The notes: generated from the letters alone by a model not told the origin. DNA of 64,000 nucleotides from Carposina sasakii (GCA_014607495.2 CP053154.1:13888001-13952000); one strand, 5' to 3'; positions 31,870-45,165 are shown, counted from the stretch's first letter. Translations and numbers: made by a program.

Positions 31870-33440
31870 TGAGTAAATATGAAATTAAGGTCCTTAGTAA
31901 TAGGCGATTGCCTAAATAATAATTATAATAAGTAAATTGAAATACGAGTATGAAAACGGCTAATTAACTGATAATTTCATAAAAACTTAAGTTAATTTAA
32001 AATGTTAATTGTAAGAAACAGAAGATCGGGCGACAACATTCATTAATATAAAACAGTCTTTAGCGTTGTGTAAAATATCTACTATCTTCCTTCTTCCGTG
32101 TAAACTAAATGCCTCACCGAACATAATATCACGGAACCTTCGCAAAAACGAGCGAGTCATCTAAAGGTGATTTCTCTATGAGGACCCCCAAAACACTGAA
32201 TCAGCAGGAATTGTATCTGCGCCTTACAGAAAATGATTCTATTCCATTATGTTTATGATGAAAATAAGATGAAAACTATATTTTTGCTTTCCTCCATTTA
32301 TTAATTTAATTGGTAGGTATATGCGTAATCTAATCCGTTAGTTAATTACTAACCGAGTTATGTATTAGAAAATAATTTAAACTTTGTTTATGCTAATTAT
32401 TCCCTAAAATTGCAAGACCTATCCAATATATCTCATAGCGTTTGTTACCAAACTATTCCGAAACGGCTTGACCGATTTTTATGAAAAAATTTTTATACGT
32501 AGCGGCGAACAGCCAGTATTCCATAGATTATTTGACAGCAATGTCAAATGTCTGTAAAAAGTGTCTTATATTTATGGTAATAACAGTTTGTGGTTCTAAT
32601 ATGATTGAAATTACCTTAGATGAAGAAATTACTCCATACTAGAAGTGGAATGCATTGAGGTGGCTGTGTTCTACACCTACCACCCACCTTTTGTTGATAG
32701 CTAAAAGCGTCGCGTCCGTTAAAAGAAACGTAAACAACAATCTCTCGTGACAAATACGCATAAACATTACAACGACAAGCAAGAAATACCAGTCGAAACC
32801 AAAACAAAAACCATCCGGTTATTATAAGTTAAAAGGCTCCTTGTCCTAAATATAATCTGTGCTCGTACATTTATTCATAGGACAAAGCTGTGGCTAAAGC
32901 GAATTTATCGCATCGTCTTCGGTGGTCGGACCCTTGCTAAAAGTAGCGCAACGTTTATGTGGGACCATGGCGCTAGTGTCTACTCCAACTTTGTTTTAAT
33001 ACGTCCAATTTTAATGATGTTGGCATTAGCCGAGGTTGTTTTAAAGTTGGTCGTTTGTTTCCATAGCGGCGGTGGTATTAAGTAATGAACTGCTTTGGCT
33101 TCAGGCAGGTATTAGAAACGAGGGTAAAAGTGGCCATACTAAATTAATTCCGGGTTTGAGGCGAGCTTTACCCTGGTTAAATATTATTTAAATCTATGTT
33201 TAAATTTGAGTTTTCTCTTGCTTTGTAAGGTTTTATAATGATAGATGGATGTTTTAGTTATTAACTATGGAATATAAGTGCATGGTATAAGAGTCGATTC
33301 AGGAACTTGGGCGTTCTCTGATCTTTTACACCTGCAGAGCAAGCACGAACCTCTCGATAGTCCGTAACGCTATCGTCGCACTGTCATATCTTATAGATCT
33401 TGTTTGCGAGTCGCTAGCGTTACGGCACATAAAAAGGTTC
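31870..33440. other. No gene recognised
   Basis: Short open frames only. Confidence 0.35.
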
Positions 33441-33535
33441 TGCTTGCTTACCTTACTGGCCCCGCTATGCTGAACGTGGCTATAGGATCTCCGTCGTGGA
33501 TTTGTGATTCTACCGTTTTGGGAATACAGCCGTTT
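33440..33535 (-). repeat. Repeat D, partial
   Basis: GCTATGCTGAACGTGGCTAT and GATCTCCGTCGTGG on the reverse D strand. Confidence 0.5.
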
Positions 33536-33648
33536 GTATATCTATCTATGTTTTGACGGTTTGAAAGACATATAGGAGTGTAGGGGCGAAGTCGCGTAAA
33601 CAACGAGTGTAGACACAACAATGAGCTCCACTATGTTATTATTGTTTA

Positions 33649-33977
33649 CTAGTGGACGCCCGCGACTCCGTCCGCGTCGACTACAGAAAAAACAAAATGT
33701 TGAAATTATCCGGGATAAAAACATTTTCCCAGGATAAAAAGTAGCCTATATGTTAAGTGGGACCTGTCACAATATATTCCTGAAAACTGCATCGAAATCG
33801 GTTCAGCCGTTTCTGAGATTAGCGTGCACAAACGCACAGACAAACAGACAATAATTCCAAAAATCATCGTTTTGGGTTCTATTGCGTTGATAAAGGTCTC
33901 CTATAATATTTTTTGTCATATACTCGTATCTTCCATGTACAGACAGCGATCCGTTACATTTTTATTATATGTATAGA
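33649..33977 (-). mobile_element. Helitron, longer non-autonomous copy
   Basis: On the minus strand it starts TCTATACATATAATA and ends in a hairpin followed by GGGCGTCCACTAG. The 3' 90 bp match the copies at 53691 and 55926, and the 5' part matches 27100-27346. Confidence 0.7.
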
Positions 33978-34754
33978 TAATCGCTGTTTGGTATCAATCA
34001 CGCTATCGAATCATTATTTATTTAGGGCTAATGCTACTCGGTTCGTACTCTGTCATTACCCTATCGAAGTATCTATTTCTTTATGGATTAACTGATTGTA
34101 TTTACCATTTAATTACCATTGGAAATATGTATTGTAGTTTCACCATATAGGGTATCCCGTAAAATAAAGTATGTCACACTGACACCAGAGATTACTCAGT
34201 CTGAGACAAATCAAATTCTAATATGACCTCAGTAAAAGTTTATTTTTAAGTCTTTGAGATTAAGTTTTTAGTCAATAGTTTTCGAACAGATTTTTTTGTC
34301 TATACTCTGTCATAAATAATTTAGATTCCAGAAAAATTATTATGTTACTCGTATAACACAAAAAGTGAAAAAAATATTGGCTTGAACCTGAAATTGTTTA
34401 TCAGCAAAATATTTACTTCTACTTTAAGCATCTACCGTGATTTTTTACTAGAAATGAAATGAGAAAACACTTTCAAAAAATTGTGTATGTTTTGCCTATT
34501 GAGAAATATTATAACACATGTATCTTAGTGTAACGAAGTACCTAAGGATTCGTGTCACCTACCTAAATTAGGTACCCTAAAAGGAATCACTGCTAATGTA
34601 AGAAATATCGTATTTATTATGCATGCAAACAAAATAAACTTTAAGAAAAGAAAACACTCGCTGTGTGGTTACACAAGAGTGACAAAAATCCAAACATCTT
34701 TAGGTATGTGTATTTTCATATTTGATATATAAAGTCTACATCTTGTTTAAAGTC

Positions 34755-34802
34755 ATCATCATCATTTACAGCCCTGAGAAGTCCACTGTTGGACATAGGC
34801 CT
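34755..34802 (-). repeat. RTE LINE tail, tip only
   Basis: CATCATCATCATTTACAG, then GTCCACTGTTGGACATAGGC, which is the last 45 bp of the RTE tail seen at 52618 in reverse. Confidence 0.6.
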
Positions 34803-35800
34803 CCCCCAACGTTTAAAGTAAATAGTATTTAAAAAAATATAATATGTAGGTATAACATATCGGAGCACATAAGTCAAAAGTTGTATTGTACTACATAAAT
34901 AAAAAAGTCACAAGGACACTGTAATGCAAGGGTAGGTAAGTATATAAAAAACCCCTGTCAAGTTTCTTAAGCCGTTCTTCTTGTCCAGGAGTAACAGAAA
35001 TGGCGAATTGATTTTTGGCTTTAGTACCTGTGGGGGTGGTAAAAAGGGAAGCGCTTCCGGCCCCACCGGGCCACTAGTCGTTGTTTGGCCCATGTATATA
35101 TTCCAATCATTGTAAGAAACTTCGATATCGCGTTCTAGGATTTTGCATTCGATTGTGGTTCTCTCCTGCATCCGATAGATGGCTCCGCTACATACCTATT
35201 ACTTTTACTTATAATCATTTATTTTGTAATATTATTGAATAAATTAATATATTTGCATGCCACATTTTTTGGCAAAACATAATATCTCTGATCTCATAAT
35301 GAAATAATAACTTTATCTTAGAATAATGATTCGTCAGAGCGGAGCGAAGACTTATCATTAATCTAAGAACTTTATAGTACCATGTTTTGAGCAAATAAGT
35401 AATAATTTCATTTCATTTGATATTTTAATAGGATTCAGTGAACATTAATTACAATAGTTACCCATGTACGAAAACCTTTAAGTAAACGTTCAGCCTTTTC
35501 AGCGACATCTGCCGGCTGATTCGGTAAAGGCGCCATTACACGGGTGTTCCGCTTATCGTATTTACTCAACGCCCTCGTATCAGCTTATTTGATTACAATT
35601 CGAGTTTTGGGGTGCCTTTAGCTGCCAATCGATATGACCATGATTTGCATGTGTGTAAAATATCTAATCGCTGCTTCTAACTACATAAATCACATTTCTC
35701 ACTAATTAACATCGTATGTCTTGAGTAAGAAGTAGTTTTGTACAAAATATAACTAGCTTAATGTATAAATTAATATTTTTAATACTGAGATTGCTGCTGA

Positions 35801-35928
35801 CTCAATGGGAGCTTTTCCTCTAGACGACATGACCACAGCCACGACATGACCACGCCTTTTTTGGGAGGAAAAATGTATTATATAACAAGGCTCCTTTTTC
35901 CGTGCCGTCTAGTGGAAAACGCCCAATA
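35801..35928. mobile_element. Short MITE, about 128 bp
   Basis: Ends TCAATGGGAGCTTTTCCTCT and AGTGGAAAACGCCCAATAG are imperfect complements over about 27 bp, with AGACG continuing the pairing. Noncoding. Confidence 0.6.
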
Positions 35929-35929
35929 G

Positions 35930-37030
35930 ATGTGCATAGCGTATCAACGACATGCATTTGATATCATCATGACATAAAAGGATAGGGTCACTAGCCTCTT
36001 TGAACCTTAAGATTTATTTCCGCGGTCTAACACCTAAATTGAGAGACTATCTATTAGCGTTGTAAAAAATATAAAAAGTGGTGTAAGCAGAGTGGCGGAG
36101 AAAGAAGTATACATTATATTTCACCGTTCGCTCACGTTTCAATTAATTATTTATAATCTGCCGTTTCATGTTCCTTTATAACCTGTTTCCGCAACATTTT
36201 TTCATTGTAAAGAATGTGCAGCCAAAGAAAATCTCCATTATTGCAAGTAAACAAGACTAGAATGGTTTAAAGAAAGCATTAAGCCGGGGACGCGTAATAA
36301 GGTCTATTGTTAGCCTAATGCAGGCTATGTGTAGGGGCTTCAACACAGTTGGTGTATAGTGTATAAGCACCGTGACATCGGTCAGTTTTGCCTTTGTCCC
36401 GTGATTATCTTGTTATTTGGTTAGGCAGTGGTCTATAACATTAGGTGGGTAATGTTAGACAGCAGGTTCGGCCCCCCAATTCTCTGATAAATAATAATAA
36501 AACCGGAATGGAACCGTTGCTTGTTGAAGCACGATTTGAAGCAATTATCTATAGACACTTTACAGCACGCCACAGACATTTGTCTTTATTCTGTCATAAT
36601 CGCCACAGATGTGAACAAAATAATACTTTTATAGTCAAGCAGAAACTTTTTGCTACGCACCACGTTTACTCGACGTTTCGGTAACTTCTGCGTTTGGACA
36701 GGATAATTTAGCGAAACGGTGGGCAGATTGTCCGCCATTGTGTGTATGATACAACCACACTAATTATCGTTTATACTATATTCAATATGCAATATAATAA
36801 AGGTAGATAGTATCTAAGTTCATTACATAATCGTGATATTAGATCAAAACCATAATAGTCGGAATCAGGCCATCAATCAACCTTTTGTCCAATTGACCTA
36901 GTTAAAAGTAATTTTGATTTGTTCATAAACTATTAAAAGTTAATTTAGAAAACAGCTATATCGTCTTAATTACAGATAGACATAAACATAACATACATAA
37001 ACCACATAACGTATTTACTTACACACGTGT
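35930..37030. other. No gene recognised
   Basis: Short open frames only; no repeat of the listed families. Confidence 0.35.
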
Positions 37031-37033
37031 CTA

Positions 37034-37165
37034 TACAGGGTGTGGGTGACAGCCAGGCAAATACTGAAATGCTGAACAAGTAATAGTGTTGAGTTATACG
37101 ACAGTGTTATTACTCGCAGGAAATGTATTTTTGATTTGATTATCAGTAATCTTTGCTCTTCGCGA
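37034..37165 (+). mobile_element. MITE family C, left part (split)
   Basis: TA-CAGGGTGTGGGTGACAGCC, then CAGGCAAATACTGAAATGCT. The matching interior resumes at about 37790-37990 (CCTGTGACTAATTAAATGGG), so roughly 620 bp, including the SINE below, were inserted. Confidence 0.7.
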
Positions 37166-37189
37166 CAATAGGGATGTTGACAGTTTAAT

Positions 37190-37454
37190 TTATTTGTATT
37201 TATAAATATATATAAATAAATATAAATATTCACACACTTCACAACACATTGACCTAGTCCCACACTAAGATCCCTAAGGTCTTGTGTCGTGGGTACTAAG
37301 CAACGGTATATAAATACATAGATAAGTATATAAACATCCATGACTCGGAAACAAACATCGATATTCATCACATCAATGTTTGCACCTACCGGGATTCGAA
37401 CCCAGGACCTATGGCGTCGCAGGCAGGGCCACTACCAACTACACCAATCGGCCG
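37190..37454 (-). mobile_element. tRNA-derived SINE S, full head
   Basis: On the minus strand the head CGGCCGATTGGTGTAGTTGG contains an A-box-like region, and GGGTTCGAATCCC is the B box. The family body and an AT-rich tail follow. It lies inside a MITE C copy. Confidence 0.8.
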
Positions 37455-38544
37455 TATATATCGAGAATAATCAATCACAAAATAAAAGAAACACTTGCGA
37501 AATTAAACTTGGCTAGCGTGAAATCTTTCCGGTATATAACAATTTTAGACCTGCCAAAAAACGCTCCATTCAAACGGCTACCACATTATGACGTCTCTTT
37601 TTCAGTAATATGTATGCGCGTAAAAAACCTTTGTTCTACAGCTATATTAAATGTTGCGTTTATAAATATGATCACAAAACAAAACTTGCGGGTGGTCATG
37701 TGATGTTGTAATTTTAAATTAATTTCATATTTGTAAAATGGAGTTGCCCACTTAACTTTGAAGGCAAATTATATATTATATTATTATTATTCCAATTGTA
37801 TCTATGAGAATCCTGTGACTAATTAAATGGGCTTATTGGTTATTGTATGGCATATTACTGTTTTTTGGATCACCTGTTTTTTGGGGGAACTTTTTTTATG
37901 AAAGTCATGTTTTGGTTAAGAATTCATTTTTAAGTCATCATCTAAGGCCTAATTAAACGAACTAAAAAATTTAATTCCCATTTTTGGACTTTCTTAAAAT
38001 CCTTTCTTATCGTATGCCTACACACCCTCTAAGTTTCAAGTCTCTTAGCGGTTTAGTATGTGCGATATAAATCTCACCCATAATTGTTTCCCATTCAATT
38101 CAATGAGCACTACAAGGAAAAGTCTACGCGAGATTTAAGATCAACCTAAATTAAGATTAATTATACAAAACCTTTCGAAATCCCTTCGCGATTAAACTAA
38201 ATTCGAAAACACTTCGAATCGGTATTAATCGTTGTTAATCGGGGGCAATTGTTAATAAAACAAATCGCACATGGCTCCCCCTGCCGACGCTGGATTAAGA
38301 CCTCCTTGGGCGGAAGCATTAGCGGCTTTTAAACCTCTTTCCTGTTTCTACAATGCGCTGTAAGCAGTGTTTTTTCTTCGGTTCAAAGATAATTTGTTTG
38401 CTATTAATTTGTAAAAGCCTGAAAATACTTAAAGCTTTAGAAAAGAAAAGCTATATAATGTAAGGTTTCGTTCTCGGTATGACGAAATAACACAAATACT
38501 AACATAGTTACCATCTCAGATGGAACCAATATTTCAGTGTTACC

Positions 38545-38760
38545 TACATGGCGCGGTGCTTCACTAGAATACATCAGCTGCATCTCTTTCCGTGCATGTC
38601 ATAAGAGTCGACTAAGGAACTCGTGTATTTTCTTCAAGCGATAATCTAGCCCATAACTGATCGTTTACATCTGTCCCCACTATGCTAAACGTAGCTGTGG
38701 GATTTATTTTATGACCCTGCAACTCTTGGTACCCCATTTTGAGAAGACATCCGATTGTAT
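38545..38760 (-). repeat. Repeat D
   Basis: Reverse-strand copy from GCGGTGCTTCACTAGAATAC to ACACAATCGG-like sequence, with all landmarks. Confidence 0.65.
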
Positions 38761-38796
38761 ACATATTATTATATGTAATGTATGATATACATACAT

Positions 38797-39077
38797 CATC
38801 ATCATCATCATCATCATCATCAGCCTATTGCAGTCCACTGCTGGACGTAGGCCTCCCCCAGGGCATGCCACAAGACTGCCATGGGGGGTATTTGCCCATA
38901 GTCACCACGCTGGGCAGGCGGGTTGGTGACCGCAGTTTGTATTTTGGACTATGTTGTCAACACGGGAGGCGCTGCTGCCCACCTCCCGAAAACCCTTAAC
39001 TTAACCCTTCGCCTCGTACGATACCCACGGGCAGAAATGGGGTGGTACGAATTCTACTCTGCCGGCACCACGCGGCA
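38797..39077 (-). mobile_element. SINE Q
   Basis: Near full-length minus-strand copy. The (CAT)n tail at left is followed by the segment shared with RTE LINEs (AGTCCACTGCTGGACGTAGG), the body, and the CCGGCACCACGCGG head at right. ATACATACAT flanks it (38787-38796 and 39078-39087). Confidence 0.8.
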
Positions 39078-39170
39078 ATACATACATAGAAATGAGAAAC
39101 TAGTTCTTATTAGTTCTGAGTACTATTTTAAAGCCGGCCTTCTCAACTGAATTTTAAAGCTGTAACAAAC

Positions 39171-39652
39171 CGTATGTATTCGTTACTGAGTAACGGGTAC
39201 AACATCAAGTACCGAGTAACGGAACGTTACCCAGGAATTCGTCTCGTTACTCGCATGTTTCGTATAATACACTGTTTCGGATCGCAAGTGGTGTATTGAT
39301 ACGTTTGTTTTCGATCGTATGTTCTACCAATGCGCGTGATACGGTTCATTTTAATCGCTTATTTCAACGGTGATTAGGTTTGTTTAAAGTACTTATAATT
39401 TTTTTAAATCGTCAAAGTTTTTTACTGTTTTGTACAATTCTTTGTAATATAATTTAAGTATATGGTTAAAATTTTCTAAATAGTAAATCCATTGAAAATT
39501 TGATATATTACGTCGACAGTTCAAGTCGATTCGACTCGTTACCATACTACATAACTATAGTTACTATACCATATCGCATATATCAGAAGTAACGAGTTCG
39601 GTAACGATACGATAGTAACGAGTACTCATGGTCAAAGTAACGAATACATACG
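39171..39652. mobile_element. DNA element with CGTATGTATTCGTTAC ends and GTAACG clusters
   Basis: The 16-bp inverted ends are perfect. Both subterminal regions contain many GTAACG/CGTTAC words in both orientations, as expected of transposase binding sites. No coding potential. No clear target duplication seen. Confidence 0.6.
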
Positions 39653-39944
39653 GGTACGCTTTTATTAATTACTGTTTACACCTCTACTGAATTTACAATA
39701 TATAGCCATTTCACATTTAAACTAGAAACCGACCTCAATCACACCACACGGAACTAAAGAACGAACGCAACAATGACTTCGTTATCGGTAATAAGTCATC
39801 GTTAGCTTCAAATGGCTCCTTTCATTCTGTAAATTAATGTGGAAAAGTGGGAAAATCGTCCGTTTATCATGTTAACAAAGTCTATTGTGGCCTGACCCAG
39901 TTCTTAGTAAATACCGCTGAAAGCAATTCTAAACAGAGTTCTAA

Positions 39945-40315
39945 GGCCCCTTGTAGACGTGAACGGATAACGAACCGCCAAAAAACGAAAACGGATTGGG
40001 CACGTGTGATTTCCTCTTCCTTGCTAATTCTCTCAATTTTAACTGATTGGCTGGAAGAAATCTCTGTTAGAGATAAGCTCGCCTTTTTACATAATTATCT
40101 TTGTTTTGTTCGTTGTTGTTTATGTGTTTTTTTTTCTGTGTACAATAAAGGAACTCTTGTATATTTTTAAATTATAATTATGGCGGCGCTGCATCCATCA
40201 TAAATTGCTCGACGGTCCGTCATCCGCCGCGTGTACAAACATTCATAGTACGCCATACACCACCGTGAATCCGTTAAAAACCCGGTCCGTTTTCCGTTTA
40301 CGTCTACAACCAGCC
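39945..40315. mobile_element. MITE, about 371 bp
   Basis: The left end GGCCCCTTGTAGACGTGAAC pairs with a right end finishing TTTACGTCTACAACCAGCC. Pairing runs over about 30 bp with several mismatches. Superfamily uncertain, perhaps hAT. Confidence 0.6.
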
Positions 40316-40429
40316 TAAGGGGGAGGGGCGTCGGTGAAACTTTAACAACTAAACGTGCACCGGCATGTTCGAAGCTGTGTGAAAGTTTTCTGGAAATTTG
40401 AGTATGCGTAGTCCCAAAAATGAAGTGTA

Positions 40430-40530
40430 CGGGGTTTCACTAGAATATATCAGCTGCATCTCCTTCCGTACACGTCGCAAGAGTCGACCTATGAACTTAG
40501 GCATTCGATCAGATGAGCTAGCAACTTGTC
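40430..40530 (-). repeat. Repeat D, partial
   Basis: TATATCAGCTGCATCTCCTT and GAGCTAGCAACTTGTCACCG. Confidence 0.55.
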
Positions 40531-40561
40531 ACCGTTCTTTAACATGTGTATATGTATGTAA

Positions 40562-40580
40562 GAATGAATGAATGAATGAA
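40562..40580. repeat. (TGAA)n simple repeat
   Basis: About five GAAT/TGAA units, followed by AGCTTTATTTGAGAC. It may mark a LINE or SINE 3' end. Confidence 0.5.
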
Positions 40581-40689
40581 AGCTTTATTTGAGACAGAAA
40601 TGTAACAACCCAAAGAAAATGTGTAAGAAAAAATCTAATTTCGCCCTATAAAGGCAAGAGAATGACAAAACGATATGTTACCCTTTCGC

Positions 40690-41920
40690 GTGTCTTTGTT
40701 TCGAGTGTTTCCTTTTTGTTAAACTAATTTATAGCGGAACTGGATCGAAGGGGGAGGGGGGCGTTTTAGGGTTCAACACGACACTTTATATACTTATTGA
40801 CAACATTAGTTTGTTGATAAATGTAGTTTGTTAAGAATGTTGTGGGTTCAACTAGGATTTCCTAAGGGACTAAAGTCAACCTTACCTGCTGTGGTGCCTC
40901 TGCTATAACAGACAAGACTTTGGAGCTAAAGTTTATAATAATTGAGAAACAATTCCCATTGGTTGCTGATTACCATATTATTGTTGTTATGCTCGAAACA
41001 GGCGAAACAAGTAGATAGACAAAATTAACAAAAAAAAAAAACATTTTGGATATTACCAATGACCGATATTACAATCTGACACTTCAAGTTTATTTACCTG
41101 TATTCAAGACGTAATTAATTAATTAATGCTTTATAGTCGCTGGTTAGGTCCCCCGGGATTTTCTATGCTATGTTATGCAGAGTTGTGTTGCAGAGGCGGG
41201 AATGAGTGGTGGGCCAATCCCGGGTGTTTTCAAGACGTAGGAGTAGATTAGTAAGACAACTATATCGTAGGAGTAGATTAGTAAGATGTACGGAATCCTC
41301 GGCGCATACTTGTCTCGCCCTTGGCCGGTATTTTTTCTTTTGTCACAAGCACTCGGCGCTTCTATGAGAAATGCGTTATGTAGCAAGATGTAAAGTTAAT
41401 TTGTATGAATGGCGTAAGTTGGCAGGATTTGTGAACATTCTCAGCCTTATTTTTATATTTTTACGAATGATTGCGAGAAAGTTTGTTGTTTTCTTCAAGT
41501 TTATCCAAATCTATGTTCTCTATATTGAAATGAAAGCGAAACAAATACATGAATTATGAGTAGGTATTTTGTAACTGTGGCGGACATCTCGAGAGCTTGA
41601 AATAATCTACATATAGAGAGAATAGCCGCGCGCGATACTATAGTCTCGCCACGTGCCGGCGCCCAACTGACGCTTTCTCATTCTTGACGCATTTGATCGC
41701 AGGCTCTCACAGCAAATACACGTCCGCTCGCCTTTGGCCAACCGCCATTTTCTTGTGTTTCATAGTGTAGGTTGTGGATTAAATTCGTTGTAAATATAAT
41801 TCATCTGACGAAGAGTGTATGGAGAATATTAAAATTATACTCGTTAGTTTCGTGTATTCCCGTTGACCCCATGATTTTGTCCCCATCATGAGATAGCGGG
41901 AAATTTTTAAAACATATTAT
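40690..41920. other. No gene recognised
   Basis: Includes a 22-bp direct repeat CGTAGGAGTAGATTAGTAAG at 41236 and 41267. Otherwise only short open frames. Confidence 0.35.
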
Positions 41921-41924
41921 AAAT

Positions 41925-42151
41925 AGATATTACACATATTTCACATCACATTAAACTAGTCGCACAATAAGATCCCTGAGATCTTGTGTCCTTGGTACCT
42001 ACTAAGCAACGGTATATAAATACATAGATAAGTATAGAAACATCCGTAACATTGATATTCATCATATCAATTTTGCACCTACCGGGTTTCGAATCCAGGG
42101 CCTATGGCGCAGCGAGCAAGATAACTACATACTAACTACACCAATCGGCCG
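41925..42151 (-). mobile_element. tRNA-derived SINE S
   Basis: B box at 42083-42095 (GGATTCGAAACCC on the minus strand) and the head CGGCCGATTGGTGTAGTTAG at the right end. The head has a small change in the A-box region. Confidence 0.75.
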
Positions 42152-42813
42152 TCAATAAGATATTCATTAATTAGATATTATTAATATTAGAGTTATAATG
42201 TAGTGTCATCTTGCTCTCATTGCAGTTTGATATTCCATTCGATTCAGGCTGCAGGTAAAAAATTGGTTTCCAACAATCAGTTTCGCCGTCAGATATCTGT
42301 TACTGAATAAACAGGAAATCATATTTTAGATTAGGCACTTATTTCAAAATTGTATTTTATATGTTTGAAAGTACCTAGCACTAATTAAACAAATGTTTTA
42401 GAGCTGGTAACATTTATAAATTATTAATAAGTATCGATAAATAATTCTTTGTAAATGTACGTGCATGTACATTAAAAACATTAATAATCCACAAATAGCA
42501 TACCGCTTTACTAAGAATCCACAATTTGGTTTTCTCCAAAGTGAATTTTGAATATGAACAGAACATTTCAACATTAAGTGCACCACAAAGTGCAATTTTG
42601 TTGAATGTAATGCGACACTCTGAGGCAAGTTCCTATACCTACCTATATATGTTCGACCGCTGCCAGCGAGTGTTCTCGCTTGCTTTTATAATATCCTTAT
42701 TCTATATTTTGTGTGTGTGCACAAAAAGGATAAAAGTAGAGATGCATGTATAATGGCAAGCTTATCTCTTCAAGAGATCTCTTCCAGCAAGCCAAGCAAA
42801 TAAAGTTAATTTT

Positions 42814-43033
42814 ATAACTTATTTTTTGGAGTCAGTGCCAGCTTAGGTAACGTAGTCTGTTGTGTTGATGGACGCGCGCGGCTGGCAACGCCACACACAC
42901 GGCAAAATACAATACGGTCTAGTAGGCAGCGGTAACGCAATATCCTATTCTTGGTTTTACTATTTAGTGTGGGTCAGTTTTCTTAATTACATTTATTTGT
43001 TTGGCTGGCACCGACTCCAAAAAATAAGTTATA
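42814..43033. mobile_element. MITE, about 220 bp
   Basis: ATAACTTATTTTTTGGAGTC at left pairs with the complement at right; about 29 bp pair with one mismatch and include GTGCCAGC. Interior noncoding. Confidence 0.65.
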
Positions 43034-43263
43034 ATTATAAATATTTAAATAGTTAAAGATGACTTTGTTAAAGTATTAGGTATTAAGTTGTAAATATTTA
43101 AATAATTTGAGATAATTAATATGTATTAAGTAGATAAATTAGTTACGTTATTTATAGCTTTTTAGTTAAAGTTTGAAGTCGGTTAATTTTTTTTTCTAAA
43201 AGTCAGTTTATTTCTCGATTTTTAGTTGTGTTAATGCGTTGTGGACATAAATATATGCTAGTT

Positions 43264-43620
43264 TATACATGGTGATTTTTGGTCGTCAACGTTCCCGAAA
43301 ACTACGTAATCTCCTCATCATCACGATCATTTTTCTCCTTGGAAGAATACCTGGAAAGAGTCTGTCTGGTTTCCAAAATATTAGGGTCCAAAGTTGAGTA
43401 AATAGACTGCGTTTTTCTGCATGAATGCACATAGACGCGCGTAGCAAGATTTTTCACGCGAAATAATATCTGTCTATGAAAAAACTAGCATAAACACTAG
43501 ACACTATAAATTTCGCCAGATCAAGTAATTAAATAAAAAATAAAACATTTTTTTTTTAGTAAGTTTATGCCAAAAAAAATGGTGGGACCATTTTTTTTGG
43601 CATAAATTTACTAAAAAAAA
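43264..43620 (+). mobile_element. MITE family A, copy 4, ending in a palindrome
   Basis: The left end is degenerate (TACATGGTGATTTTTGG). The right end is lost. In its place the internal word TTTATGCCAAAAAAAATGG is doubled as an inverted repeat (43550-43583 with 43587-43620). Confidence 0.7.
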
Positions 43621-43624
43621 AATA

Positions 43625-45165
43625 TATATACATACAGACGACCTCCTCCTTTTTTTGAAGTCGGTTAAAAATATATTGTGAGTGTCTAAAAAAAATGACC
43701 TCAAATAATGCCTCGTTTACATTCTGCAGGATGAAACTGCCAAATTGTGAAGTGATGACGAACTTAGTAATTGTTGTTCACAAATACTTAGTCCAATTTG
43801 ATGGGGTTTTAACTCCGAGACAGGAGTTCGCTACTTCGCTAATAAATGTACACTAGCACAGCGAACTTGTTCGTGAGTAACATAACTTTTGACACCTACA
43901 AAATTAGTTAATTAATTTGCTTGATGAGAGATTTTAATATGCTGAGTTATTCTATTAGTACGAGTCAAGTTAAGCTGTCATAAACCTTTGCTAGTTTGTA
44001 CAGGAATCTGGAGATGGGTTTGTAAAGGTAGCGTGTTTAAATTTTGTTTATAGAAATCGGTGTCCCTAATAAACCTTCTTGAAATATCTATGAGTATATA
44101 ATACTATCGTGTGCTCCTGTGCAACTTGTATCTTAACGGAACTGTTATGTATTATGTTGGCTTTCTAATTTAATGAAATTAAATAAAAGACAACCATATC
44201 GCGTTCTAACTCGGACTAAGCAACGTCTAGTGGCCGCATACGCACACTACGAATTAATGTGAGCGGCGCTCCAGATAAGGGTAATTTTTTATACGAAAAC
44301 TTCTGTTTCACACGCCGGCCTATGCCGGTATGTTTCTTTCGCACTCATTGAATACAGTACTAGGAATCGTAGCAAATTTCGTTTCATTGGATCGCGATCG
44401 CTACCGCTCCACTCGATACATAAGATTACAACTTACTTGAGACGAACGCGTAGACACTATTGTATAAACATAGTAGAATTGAAAGATAATTTATATTATA
44501 TTATATTGCCTATATAATCTTCGTGGGTGGGAGTGCACTGCACCAGTGCTCCTTAGGACCAGCCGCCAGTGGATCTAATGATCTCTTTATTGCTGTTCAT
44601 CGCTGAGTATATTCTTTTATCTGCGAGAAACATTAAACCGGCTCTTAGAAAACTTTTTATTTTTATACCTATACATATAATGTCAATGAATTTTGGAACT
44701 TTAAAAATTAGGACGCATTCTTAAATCAAGTAATAACAGGTACTCTTAATTAATTAATTTTAGACGCTTATATTTAAGCTGAAAACTTATATATCTTTAT
44801 ATATAAAAATCTTCTGTTCGTGTCTTTGTAATGGATTTACCTCTAAACCGCTAAACCGATTTTGATGAAATTTTGTGTGTGTGTTCAAGTGGGTTCGAGA
44901 ATAGTTTAGACTTACGATTCGGTCAACGACATTTTGTTTTCTCCGCAGTCCACGCAGACGGACTGGAACGCAGTCTGCCGAATCCTATGTAAAAGATGTA
45001 AAACATCAACAACAATATAAATCTTTTATTCCTATGTTTGTACCTAATTGAACTCCTTCTAAACGGCTGGACCGATTTTGATGAAATTTTGTGTGTATGT
45101 GGGTTTGAGAATGGTTTAGATTCACAATTCGGTCAACAAACTCCACGTGGACGGAGTTCAAAACT
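43625..45165. other. No gene; Helitron-like fragments near the right side
   Basis: Two fragments near 44800-45000 and 45040-45160 share CTAAACCGATTTTGATGAAA-type sequence with the Helitron families. The rest is unrecognised. Confidence 0.4.

Noticed and set aside
37427..37454. tRNA gene on the minus strand
   Set aside because: It is the head of a SINE whose body and tail recur at 24805, 41925 and 62500.
38790..38822. CRISPR-like or satellite array of CAT units
   Set aside because: It is the simple-repeat tail of a SINE Q copy, flanked by that element's target duplication.
39847..40170. Plus-strand frame of 107 codons
   Set aside because: More than half of it lies inside the MITE at 39945-40315. 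No protein similarity.
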